Shown piece by piece: positions 33,180-44,900 of a DNA stretch of 64,000 nucleotides. The notes below the pieces were generated by a model. It did not search any database and was not told the DNA's origin. It saw only the letters and a program-made list of their open reading frames with translations. This stretch comes from Agitococcus lubricus (lineage in GTDB: Bacteria > Pseudomonadota > Gammaproteobacteria > Pseudomonadales > Moraxellaceae): assembly GCF_003051055.1 (NCBI RefSeq), contig NZ_QAON01000004.1:1-64000 (forward strand). Reading direction: 5' to 3'. Made by a program: the position numbers and the translations under genes. How positions within the stretch are numbered: the first letter of the stretch is position 1; every line of letters begins with the position of its first letter.

Positions 33180-35405
33180 TTAACGCTCTACCACAACCGA
33201 CTCTACGCGTTGAAAACCGCGGGGTAATTTAGCACCACGTTTACCTCGTTCACCTTTGTAATGCTCTACATCAGACCATTTTAAGGTCAAATGTCGGTTA
33301 GACGTGTGAATCACCAACTTATCACCTGCACGACAGACCAACCACGACTTGAGGGTTTCATTAGCATCAAGGGTAATCAGTTTATTGCCTTTACCTTTCG
33401 TTAATTTAGGTAAATCTTTTATTGGGAAAACCAATAAACGGCCTTCTGAGCTAATCATTGCCAAGTAATCCTGCTCAACATCGTCTACAAATAAGGGAGC
33501 TAGCAAATTTGCCCCCTCAGGCACCGTCACAACCGCTTTACCGTTTTTATTACCCGCCTCTAAGTCGCCTAAAGTAGTGATAAAACCATAACTGGCATCA
33601 GTGGCCAAAATAACTGTCTGTTGAGTATCCCCCATCACTAACATCTTAAAGCTCGCACCTGCGGGGGGATTGAGACGTGTCGTTAATGGCTCACCCTGAC
33701 CACGTGCGGAGGGTAAGGTATTGGCCAATAAGGAATAACTTCGTCCTGTACTATCTAAGAAGTAAACAGGCTGATTACTTCTACCCTGTGCAGAGGCAAG
33801 GTATTTATCACTGCCCTTAAAGCTGAGTCCCTCTAAGGCAATATCATGACCCTTGGCAGCGCGAACCCAGCCCATTTCCGATAAAATGACGGTGACTGGC
33901 TCGGCAGGGCTTAAATCGGTTTCTTTTAAGGCTTGCGCTTCACTACGCTCCACTAAAGGCGAACGACGCTCATCGCCATACTTCTCCATATCAGCTTTGA
34001 GTTCTTTAATGATTAATTTGTCCATTGCCGCAGGGTTTGCCAATAGATGTTCGAGTTCGGCTTGTTCTTTTTCAAGCTCACTTTGCTCGCGGCGAATTTC
34101 TATTTCTTCGAGTTTAGCTAAGTGCCGTAGTTTGAGTTCTAAAATCGCCTCGGCTTGTAAATCACTTAAACCAAAGGTACGCATTAGCTCGGCTTTGGGA
34201 TGGTCTTCGTAACGAATAATACGAATCACTTCATCAATATTTAAGTAGGCTATCAATAAGCCACCCAAAATATGCAAACGCGCCAAGACTTTATCTAAAC
34301 GAAATTGCAAACGACGACGAACCGTCGCCTGTCTAAAACTCAACCATTCGCTAAGCACCTTTTTTAAGTCTTTGACTTGTGGTTTACCATCCAAACCAAT
34401 CACATTTAAGTTGACACGATAACTGTATTCCAAGTCGGTCGTCGCAAATAAATGATTCATCAGTTGGCTAATATCGACCCGATTTGAACGGGGCACAATC
34501 ACTAAACGGGTTGGATTTTCGTGGTCTGACTCATCGCGCAGGTCAGCAACTAAAGGCAATTTTTTAGCCTGCATTTGTTCGGCAATTTGCGCTAAAACTT
34601 TAGCCCCTGATACCTGATGCGGGAGTGCTGTTACCACAATATCGCCGTCTTCAATCTCATAAACAGCACGCATTTTTAAGGAGCCACGACCTGTTTTGTA
34701 GACATTCAATAGGTCAGATTTGGGCGTAATGATTTCGGCACGGGTTGGAAAATCAGGGGCAGGAATGTATTCGACCAATTGCTCTAAGGTGAGCGAAGGC
34801 TTCTTTAGGAGGGCGATACACGCACTGGTCACTTCCCGTAAGTTATGCGGGGGGATATCCGTTGCCATCCCCACCGCAATACCTGTGGTGCCATTTAACA
34901 ATAAGTTGGGCAAGCGCGCGGGTAATAGATTCGGCTCGTCCATCGTCCCATCAAAATTAGGCACCCAATCGACAGTACCCTGCCCCAATTCTCCCAATAG
35001 TACATCGGCATACGCAGACAGTTTGGCTTCGGTATAACGCATGGCCGCAAAGGATTTAGGGTCATCAGGTGAGCCCCAGTTACCTTGACCATCCACTAAG
35101 GGATAACGATAGCTAAACGGCTGCGCCATCAAGACCATCGCTTCATAACAAGCACTATCACCGTGGGGATGATATTTACCCAACACATCACCCACGGTAC
35201 GCGCTGATTTTTTATGTTTGGCACTATTTTTTAGCCCAAGCTCACTCATCGCATAGACAATACGGCGTTGTACAGGTTTAAGACCATCACCGATATGTGG
35301 CAAAGCACGGTCTAAAATGACATACATCGAATAATTTAAGTAAGCCTGCTCTGTGAAGTCTGCTAAGGAACGACGTTCGGTAAAATCGGTTACCACTGCG
35401 CTCAT
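33180..35405 (-). CDS. parC: DNA topoisomerase IV subunit A
   Basis: Breakage-reunion subunit that decatenates daughter chromosomes with ParE. 741 residues. The catalytic Tyr is in [11 protein letters not shown] (about 120), the quinolone-determining region [22 protein letters not shown] is intact, and a beta-pinwheel C-terminal domain starts near 500. In many gammaproteobacteria parC lies close to parE; here the 13.9-kb repeat gene and a MITE separate them on the same strand. Confidence 0.97.
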   Translation of the reverse strand: MSAVVTDFTERRSLADFTEQAYLNYSMYVILDRALPHIGDGLKPVQRRIVYAMSELGLKNSAKHKKSARTVGDVLGKYHPHGDSACYEAMVLMAQPFSYRYPLVDGQGNWGSPDDPKSFAAMRYTEAKLSAYADVLLGELGQGTVDWVPNFDGTMDEPNLLPARLPNLLLNGTTGIAVGMATDIPPHNLREVTSACIALLKKPSLTLEQLVEYIPAPDFPTRAEIITPKSDLLNVYKTGRGSLKMRAVYEIEDGDIVVTALPHQVSGAKVLAQIAEQMQAKKLPLVADLRDESDHENPTRLVIVPRSNRVDISQLMNHLFATTDLEYSYRVNLNVIGLDGKPQVKDLKKVLSEWLSFRQATVRRRLQFRLDKVLARLHILGGLLIAYLNIDEVIRIIRYEDHPKAELMRTFGLSDLQAEAILELKLRHLAKLEEIEIRREQSELEKEQAELEHLLANPAAMDKLIIKELKADMEKYGDERRSPLVERSEAQALKETDLSPAEPVTVILSEMGWVRAAKGHDIALEGLSFKGSDKYLASAQGRSNQPVYFLDSTGRSYSLLANTLPSARGQGEPLTTRLNPPAGASFKMLVMGDTQQTVILATDASYGFITTLGDLEAGNKNGKAVVTVPEGANLLAPLFVDDVEQDYLAMISSEGRLLVFPIKDLPKLTKGKGNKLITLDANETLKSWLVCRAGDKLVIHTSNRHLTLKWSDVEHYKGERGKRGAKLPRGFQRVESVVVER

Positions 35406-35533
35406 AATAGTCCTAATATCAATGTTGAAGAGGGACAGGATTTAGTCGGCTATTTTGACGAGATAGTCAATGCACTCGGACAATCCACTCATAGTCTGAC
35501 GCTATTTAGTATTTACTTCATTTGCGAACTTTA

Positions 35534-35800
35534 GGGTCTGTTGACGTTTGGCGTGTGAGCCGCGTTGCTGATAAAAATGGACTCAGGCAAGGCACAAAAC
35601 GCCGTTAATAGTCGTTCTATTGGCAAGTTTTGTCACGCAGAATGAGTCTATTTTTAACGCAACCCACAGGGAAAGAACTATTTTTTGAGGCTACTTTGTT
35701 GTTCATCGCTTAGTTGGAATAACCCAATCACGTGATTCACGCCGCGTATCATCTAAAAAATAGTCTCTTTCGCAACCACAATCAAAACGTCAACAGAGCC
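35534..35800. mobile_element. MITE-like element, family 1, full copy B (267 bp, inverted)
   Basis: Starts GGGTCTGTTGACGTTTGG and ends with CAAAACGTCAACAGAGCC, flanked by TA (35532-35533 and 35801-35802). It is the same length as the copy at 17476-17742 and in opposite orientation, with high similarity along the whole element by eye. Confidence 0.85.
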
Positions 35801-35920
35801 TAGTCGAAGAAACCAAACAATCGCAAACAGATGCGCGATTTTATACTAATCAGAGAGTAGAAATACTAGCCTTAATAACTTAAAAACCCAGTTATGTCGC
35901 TAAAAGCACAAATGACAAAC

Positions 35921-35952
35921 AAAAAAAGGGAGGAACATAGTTCCTCCCTTTT
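35921..35952 (-). terminator. intrinsic terminator of the giant repeat gene
   Basis: Arms AAAAGGGAGGAAC (35924-35936) and GTTCCTCCCTTTT (35940-35952), perfectly paired around a three-base loop, with a T run on the minus strand (35921-35927). It lies 16 bases past the stop codon. Confidence 0.95.
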
Positions 35953-35967
35953 AGGTAGAGTTAAGGC

Positions 35968-38900
35968 TTAAGGGTCAATACGCACACAGAAACGTACTTC
36001 ACCCGATTGGCCAGGCTCTAAACCCGTTGGACTGTTATGAAGAATCCAATCAATACTGCCTGTTCCACCTACCGCAGGCGCTGTTCCATTCAACACACTA
36101 GGCACATCACAATTCAGTGTGGCTGGTGTGGTAATACAACGTGCACTTCTGAACGTGGTAAAGGCAGGTGTCGTGTCATGAATTACGATATCGCGCACCG
36201 TTGATGTAGACGGATTACTGTACTGAATACGATACTCAATTAAGGCATTGGGCTTCGCTTCGTTATTGGTCGTGTATGGATTGGTATCTGCACCCGTTGA
36301 TGGACACGACATCACTTCACGTACCGTTTTGGTTAATACCAAACTACTATCCGCTAAGGTTGTATTATCACTGCGTGTATATGGCTTCACAATCGTACTG
36401 GGTGCGGTGAGTGCAAAACTCGCCGTAATCGTCGATTGATTTTGTGCTCCTGTATTCGCAGCGGCTGGGGAGTACACTTTTTGAATCAAACAGACAATCT
36501 GTTCTGCCACGACGTTAATCGGCGCAGTGATTTGTGTATCACCCACATCTAAGGCAGCATTACAGTTGTTGTCTAAATACAACACGGACGACCAACCAGT
36601 TAACACAGGATTGGGTGCTTGTGTGGTACTAAAAGTCACACTACCTTCGGTGCCTGCAATAAATTGATGGTCATACTCGGCTGTTGCGCCCACCGCAATG
36701 GTTTGTGAACCTTGTGCGGTTAATTGACTTTCGCTGACATCACCAAAGTTAATGTTGGTATAATTCATACCCACCGTTAAGCTAAATTGCGTACGGTCAG
36801 CCGCCAAGCTATAACTACCGCCCGTATTGCCTGCTGTTCCTGTCACGGAAAGGTACGTTAAGGGTTGTTGTTCTTCCACACACAAGGTTGCGCCTGTCGA
36901 TAAGGAAGAAGGAACCGCTAAGCTATAACTACCATCACCACCCGTTAACACCGTTTGATACACGGTGGCCGCACAATCTGTTAAGCGTACAGGAATATTG
37001 GCTATCCCTGCTTCGTCTGCCTCTTGAATTGCATTGTGTGGAATGGCTGCATTCTTACCATTATCTAAGAAGACTTTACCGCTAATCGTGTAATTGCTAT
37101 TGGCGATATTGGTTAAGGTACAGCTAATGTCATCACCCGCCGCAGGCGTGAGTATAAACGGTGCTGTGCTTGGCAAGGGAGTGGTTGATGCTACACGGGC
37201 ATTCGTACAACTTATCGTAGTTGTATACTGCGAGAGAGGAGATGAACCCGCGCTAATTATCTCAGTAATCGTATAACTCGTACCAACTATTCCTTGATAA
37301 CTACCTGCCGCATTATAAGTCCCTGCTCCACCTGTAGTGACCACACCACCACCTGTCGTTGTTGAACTGGACGTCGTAGACACCACCGCTCCACTAACAC
37401 CGCCTGTACGAACTTGTGTCGTAAAACGGTCACTCGCATTCACTAAACTGGAGACCACCTTATTCACGCGAATGACAGGCTGCTTGATACGGTTGCTGAG
37501 GGTACAGCTAATATCATCCCCCGAATTTACCGTGATATCTGCTCCTAAGGTCGCGCTGTAAGTTGTAGGCAATACCGTTGTGCTCGCAGTGTAGGCATTC
37601 GTACAGCTAATACTTGTTTCATACTGGTCAGTGCTGGTCGTACTACCGCTAATACTTTCCGTAATCGTATAGGTAGCACCCACCATCCCTTGATACGTAC
37701 CTGCTGTGTTATATGTGCCTGTTGCACCTGCTGTTGTCACCACACCACCACCGACTGTTGTAGATGCGGTAGTGTTGGACACCACCGTGCCTGCTACCCC
37801 ACCTGTACGAATTTCGGTCGTAATGACATCATTCGCACTGACATAACTCAGTAATTCTTTATGTACCCGTACTTTAGGTAAAACTATACTATTGGTAATG
37901 GTACAACTAATACTATTGCCCTCATCACTGGCATTGATAGTTAGGCTATTCGCTACTAAACTGCCGCCCGCACACGCCCATAGGCTCGCACTATAAACTC
38001 CATTATTAGCAGCACCTAAGGTCTCGGCTAAAGTCCCTGTTTCACCTGCAAAGACAGTCACGACTGTGCCAGTATCTGTTTCATTCGCTGTGTTAGCGAT
38101 AGAGTTTAAGCTGGCATTATTCGCAAAACCTGTAGTTACTAAGGTTGCTGTGTCATTCACAATCGCATTTGACCATGTTTTGACTAAACGTAAGCTCGCA
38201 CTCTTACGGCTGTTGGTATAGGTACAACTAATCGCGGTATCCGCACCCCCAATCGTTAAACCATCGGTAGGGTTGGTATCTGTCGCACCTGTACACGCTA
38301 AACTGCTGTTGTAGTTCGCCGCTGACCCTGTGCTAAAGCTCTCCGCAAAGGTTAAGACATCCCCCGCATACATCGTAATCGCACTGGCACTGTCAGTTTC
38401 ATTCGCCGTATTCGCGGTCGCACTAAAGTTGACGTTGTTCGTGCCACCTGTCGTGGTGATGCTCACCGCATCATTCACTTTGGCATTCGTCCATGTCTTA
38501 TTCGCAGTCACAGTCACCGCTTTACGGCTGTTGGTATAGGTACAACTAATCGCGGTATCCGCACCCCCAATCGTTAAACCATCGGCCAAATTGGTATCTG
38601 TCGCACCTGTACACGCTAAGCTGCTGTTGTAGTTCGCCGCTGACCCTGTGCTAAAGCTCTCCGCAAAGGTTAAAACATCTCCCGCATACACCGTAATCGC
38701 TGTAGCACTGTCAGTTTCATTCGCCGTATTCGCGGTGGCGCTAAAGTTGACGTTGTTGGTACCACCTGTCGTGGTGATGCTCACCGCATCATTCACTTTC
38801 GCGTTTGTCCATGTCTTATTCGCGGTCACAGTCACGGCTTTACGGCTGTTGGTGTAGGTACAACTAATCGCGGTATCTGCACCCCCAATCGTTAAACCAT

Positions 38901-41900
38901 CGGTAGGGTTGGTATCTGTCGCACCTGTACACGCTAAGCTGCTGTTGTAATTCGCTGCTGACCCTGTGCTAAAGCTCTCCGCAAAGGTTAAAACATCTCC
39001 CGCATACACCGTAACCGCTGTAGCACTGTCGGTTTCATTCGCGGTATTCGCGGTTGCGCTAAAGTTGACGTTGTTCGTGCCACCTGTCGTGGTGATGCTC
39101 ACCGCATCATTCACTTTGGCATTTGTCCATGTCTTATTCGCCGTCACGGTCACCGCTTTGCGGCTGTTGGTGTAGGTACAACTAATCGCGGTATCCGCAC
39201 CCCCAATCGTTAAACCATCGGCAGGGTTTGTATCTGTCGCACCTGTACACGCTAAGCTACTGTTGTAATTCGCCGCTGACCCTGTGCTAAAGCTCTCCGC
39301 AAAGGTTAAGATATCCCCTGCATACACCGTAATCGCTGTAGCACTGTCAGTTTCATTCGCCGTATTCGCGGTCGCGCTAAAGTTGACGTTGTTCGTGCCA
39401 CCTGTCGTGGTGATGCTCACCGCATCATTCACCTTCGCGTTTGTCCATGTCTTATTCGCGGTCAAACTCACAGACTTACGTGTATTCGTGTAGGTACAGG
39501 TAATCAATTTACCTTCATCTCCTGCACCAACGCTTAAGGTATTACTGTTTTGGCCATTCGTTCCCGATACCGTATTGGCCGTCGCGCCTGCATTTGTGGT
39601 ACACACTAAGCTGGTGGTGTAATTGGCTAAGCTACCAACACTCATTGTCTCGGCAGGTAAGGTGACTGTTTCGCCTACATACACTGTCACAGTGTTGCTG
39701 TTAGTGCCTGTACTTGCTGTACTGGTAAACGCAGTCGTGTTATTGCTTAAACCTGTGGTTGCACCAATATTCGCCACATTACCACTAATACTATTCACTC
39801 CCCATGCTTTCGCTAATCGGAAGGTTGCTGTTTTACGGCTGTTGGTATAGGTACAGGTTGTGGCTGTCGTGCTGTTACTGATGGTGATGCTTCTTGCTAC
39901 AGCACCGCTGGCAAGGCTTGTACCTCCCGTACAGGCTAGCGTCGTATTGTAGTCTGTCGCACTCGCTCCACCACCAAAGGTTTCTGCTGGTAATGTCACA
40001 ACATCCCCTGCATAAACCGTGACTGCTGTCCCTGTCGTTAGGTTATTTCCTGTAGAGGTCGAGTTGACTGTCGCATTATTCGTACCACCTGTGGTCGTCA
40101 CTGTCGCTGTATGGCCATTGGCGGCATTCGTCCATTGCTTCGCTAAACTCAAGGTTTGCGTAATCCGTGTATTGGTGTAAGTACACGTAATGAGTTTACC
40201 TTCATCCCCTGCACCAATACTTAAGGTATTACTGTTTTGGCCATTCGTTCCCGATACGGTATTCGCCGTCGCTCCCGCGTTCGTTGTACATGACAATACC
40301 GTATTGTAATTGCTTAATGTTCCCGTACTCATCGTTTCTGCGGGTAGCGTTGCCACATCTCCCGCATACACAGTGACGGTATTGCTATTAGCAGCTGTAC
40401 TTGCCGTGCTAGTAAACGCAGTCGTGTTATTAGTCAAGCCTGTCGTTGCCGCAATGTTAGCGACGTTACCGCTCATACTGAATGCACCCCATGCTTTCGC
40501 TAGACGGAAGGTGGAGGCTTTACGACTATTGGTATAGGTACAGCTAATCGCCGTATCTGCATCCCCAATCGTTAAGCCATCAGCAAGGTTGGTATCGGCT
40601 GCACCTGTACACGCTAAGCTGCTGTTGTAGTTCGCCGCTGACCCTGTGCTAAAGCTCTCCGCAAAGGTTAAGACATCGCCCGCATACACGGTAACCGCTG
40701 TAGCACTGTCGGTTTCATTCGCCGTATTCGCGGTCGCACTAAAGTTGACATTGTTCGTGCCACCTGTCGTGGTGATGCTCACCGCATCATTCACTTTGGC
40801 ATTTGTCCATGTCTTATTCGCAGTCACAGTCACGGCTTTACGGCTGTTGGTGTAGGTACAACTAATCGCGGTATCCGCACCACTAATCGTTAAGCCATCA
40901 GCAAGGTTGGTATCGGCTGCGCCTGTACACGCTAAGCTGCTGTTGTAATTCGCCGCTGACCCTGTGCTAAAGTTCTCCGCAAAGGTTAAAACATCTCCCG
41001 CATACACCGTAATCGCACTGGCACTGTCGGTTTCATTCGCAGTATTCGCAATCGCGCTAAAGTTCACGTTATTCGTGCCGCCGGTTGTGGTGATACTCAC
41101 GGCATCATTCACTTTGGCATTTGTCCATGTCTTATTCGCAGTCACGGTCACCGCTTTACGGTTGTTGGTATAGGTACAACTAATCGCGGTATCTGCACCC
41201 CCAATCGTTAAGCCATCGGCAGGGTTCGTATCTGCTGCACCTGTACACGCTAAGCTGCTGTTGTAATTCGCCGCTGACCCTGTGCTAAAGTTCTCCGCAA
41301 AGGTTAAGACATCCCCCGCATACACCGTAATCGCTGTAGCACTGTCGGTTTCATTCGCCGTATTGGCGGTTGCGCTAAAGTTGACATTGTTCGTGCCACC
41401 TGTCGTGGTGATGCTCACCGCATCATTCACTTTGGCATTTGTCCATGTCTTATTCGCCGTCACAGTCACCGCTTTGCGGCTGTTGGTGTAGGTACAGCTA
41501 ATCGCGGTATCTGCACCACCAATCGTTAAGCCATCGGCCAAATTGGTATCGGCTGCACCTGTACACGCTAAACTACTGTTGTAATTGGCTGCTGACCCTG
41601 TGCTAAAGTTCTCCGCAAAGGTTAAGACATCCCCTGCATACACCGTAATCGCTGTAGCACTGTCGGTTTCATTCGCCGTATTCGCGGTCGCGCTAAAGTT
41701 GACGTTGTTCGTGCCGCCTGTCGTGGTGATGCTCACCGCATCATTCACCTTCGCGTTTGTCCATGTCTTATTCGCGGTCACAGTCACCGCTTTGCGGCTA
41801 TTGGTATAGGTACAGCTAATCGCGGTATCTGCACCACCAATCGTTAAGCCATCGGCCAAATTGGTATCGGCTGCACCTGTACACGCTAAACTACTGTTGT

Positions 41901-44900
41901 AATTGGCTGCTGACCCTGTGGTGAATGTCTCACTAAATGTTAAGGTTTGCCCCACATACACATTCGCAACAGATGCTGTATCCGTTTCATTCGCGGTATT
42001 CGCAACAGCGGATAAACTCGGATTGACTGTACCCCCTGTAGAGCTAATGGTAACGGCATCATTTACTTTGGCGTTTGTCCACACTTTATTCAGTGTCAAA
42101 GGCACCACTTTTTGGTTGGTGAAGGTACAGGTAATTTCTGCACCATAGCGCACATTCGTTGCAGGAACAGTCAAGGTGTTGCCCGCTAAAGTACCAAAAC
42201 TCGCTGGATTACCTGTAATGCCTGCATTGTCATCGGTACAACTTGCGCCTGTAACAACCCAACCTGCTTGCGCTACTTCTTGAATAACCACATCTTGATT
42301 GGCTGTAGAAACATTCGTTGTTGCCGCATTCACTGTTGTCCCTGCAGTGGCCGTGGTAATCGCCGCAGTACTTGCTGTTAAGTTAGTATTATTAAAGTTA
42401 AAAGTGCCTGTACCAGATAACGAACGCTTAGCAATCGTCACAGTAGGATGACGCGGTAAACACCATGCAAATTGGTTAAAACCAATATATTCTTGGGTGG
42501 ATGTCCCTGTATGAGCGGCTCTAAACTCTGTGTTTGCGCTATTAATACCCGTGGTGTTGTAAGCGACATAGACGTTACAGTTAGCACTATTGGTACCACA
42601 ACTCGAACTATTGGTTGCCGTGGTTGTACCCGTTGCCGCATTAATCGTCTGGTTACCAGACACCTGAGCCGTCAAGCTGGTTGGAAAAATTGTTGCCCCA
42701 TTATTGGCAGAGACAATCGTACGGTCGCGGAAGTTATTTGAGCCATCATTTTGATAATCATGGTCATACATCGAATAACTTAATTTGTTAATACTACGGC
42801 TTGGTGTGAGACTTAAGGTGGCAATTAATGCATTTGCTGCTAATCCGCCCGCACTAGATACCTGCAAAGAGCTGGGTACCGCACCCAACGTTTGTAAACT
42901 AGGGTCACCTGATATCGGTGTTGCGCTTTGGGTATTGGTAAACGTTACGGTCACATTATTGGGGGCAGTACCCACAACAAAACTCTTAGAGCTAGTACCG
43001 CCTGGCCATGTATTCGCCCCACCAAAGCTAAACTGTTGAGTGATTTCTGCCGCATTACAGGCAATTTGCGCTGGGAATGAGGTTGGCGGCGTAGAGTTTG
43101 CTGTATTGGTAAAGGTACAGTTGATATTGGCACCTGCTGCTGTTGCAGCGGTATTCAATGTAACAGTTCCCGCACTTAAATTGTTGGTTGCCGTACCACC
43201 TGAGCCTAAACCAGAACATGAAATGTTCGTGAGGCTATAGCCACTGGGAATGGTTTCGGTAATCACGGTGGAGGTACTAAATGCCGAAGACGTTAAAGTA
43301 CGTGTGCTACCCGTCGCCCCCACACCAAAAGAAGTCGTATTGATAGTTTCTGTACCAAAACCGTTATTACCGCTAAAACTAAAAGCGCCCGTATCATCAA
43401 TACTGACCTTGGTTAAGGTAATAGTCGGTAATTTGGCATTGGTAAAGGTACAAGCAATATTAGACCCCATTGCTGTTGCAGCCGCGTTCAACGTCACCGT
43501 ACCTGCGGTTAAATTATTCGTGGCCGTACCACCAGACCCTAAACCTGTACAGCTAATCCCTGTTAAAGCGTAACCTGATGGAATTGTTTCGGTAATAATT
43601 GTTTGTGTGCCACCTGCACTGAGCGTATGGGTGGTACCTGTCACCCCAACTCCTGAACTGAGCGTGGTAATATTTTCTGAACCAAAACCATTATCACCAC
43701 TAAAGCTAAACGTCCCAACATCACCATTACTGACCTTAGTTAACGTCACTGTTGGCAGAGCTAAGGCGGTATTGGTAAAGGTACAGGTTACGGCACTGTC
43801 ACTAGGCATCGTAATACTGTTACTCGTTACTGTGACCGTACTGCCGTTGGAATTCTTAGTACAGGTTAAAGTCGTGTTGTAATTAGACGCACTATTTGCC
43901 GTAAATGTCTCAGCAAACGTGATGGTACTGCCTGCTAAACCTGTTGCAGTTGCTGGCGTTGTTGTACCACCAGCGGTTGAGCTACCTGCGGTTGCGCCAG
44001 TTGCCCCCGTAATGGTTAAATTAACAGCACTGCCTGCAAAAGGATTGACCCAGTTTTTAGTGAGCGTCACACCTTGGCTGATACGGTTATTGGTATAAGT
44101 ACACGTAATTAAACTGGATACTGTATTAGGTATAGTCAGCGTATTCGTGGTTTGGCCGTTTGTCCCTGACGGCGTGACCCCATTATCACAACTTAAGGTT
44201 GTGTTGTAGTTTGCTAAAGTACCTGTGCTCATCGTTTCAGCGGGCAAAGTTCCTGTTTCACCTGCAAAAACCGTCACCGTATTACTATTATTGGCTGTAC
44301 TCGCGGTGCTATTAAATGCCGTCGTGTTATTTACAAAACCTGTTGTCGCACCAATATTGGCAACATTACCCGCAATACTATTGACTCCCCAAGCCTTAGC
44401 CAAACGGAGTGTCGCTGTCTTACGCGTATTGGTATAGGTACAGGTAATTAAACCCGATACGGTATTGGGGACAGTCACCGTATTACTCGTTTGACCATTT
44501 GTCCCAGATGGCGTGACCCCATTATCACAACTTAAGGTTGTGTTGTAGTTTGCTAAAGTACCTGTGGTCATGGTTTCCGCAGGTAATGTCGCTGTCTCAC
44601 CTGCATATACCGTGACTGCTGTACCATTGGTATTGGTACTCGCCGTACTGGTGAAGGCTGTCGTGTTATTAATTAATCCCGTTGTTGCACCCAGACTGGC
44701 CACATTACCCGTGATGCTATTGGCCGACCATGTTTTTGCTAAACGGAAAGTCGCTGTTTTACGGGTATTGGTATAAGTACATAATAAGGTTTTTCCTGCA
44801 TCAGCGGCACCAATCACTAAGGTATTGCTTGTTTGGCCATTTGTACCCGACAAGGTATTAGCCGTGGCACCGCCATCTGCGGTACACGCCAATGTTGTAT

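Larger units (their letters stand above)
35406..35967. other. intergenic, 562 bp, between the giant gene and parC
   Basis: Holds a full family 1 MITE (35534-35800) and the terminator of the giant gene (35921-35952). No gene is supported. The parC promoter must lie here on the minus strand, possibly affected by the insertion. Confidence 0.6.

Noticed and set aside
38330-42148. Series of plus-strand open frames of about 69-75 residues spaced every 318 bp
   Set aside because: They are antisense shadows of the tandem coding repeats; regular spacing follows from the repeat unit. They lack ribosome binding sites and are rich in Val/Ala as expected for reversed Thr/Asn codons.
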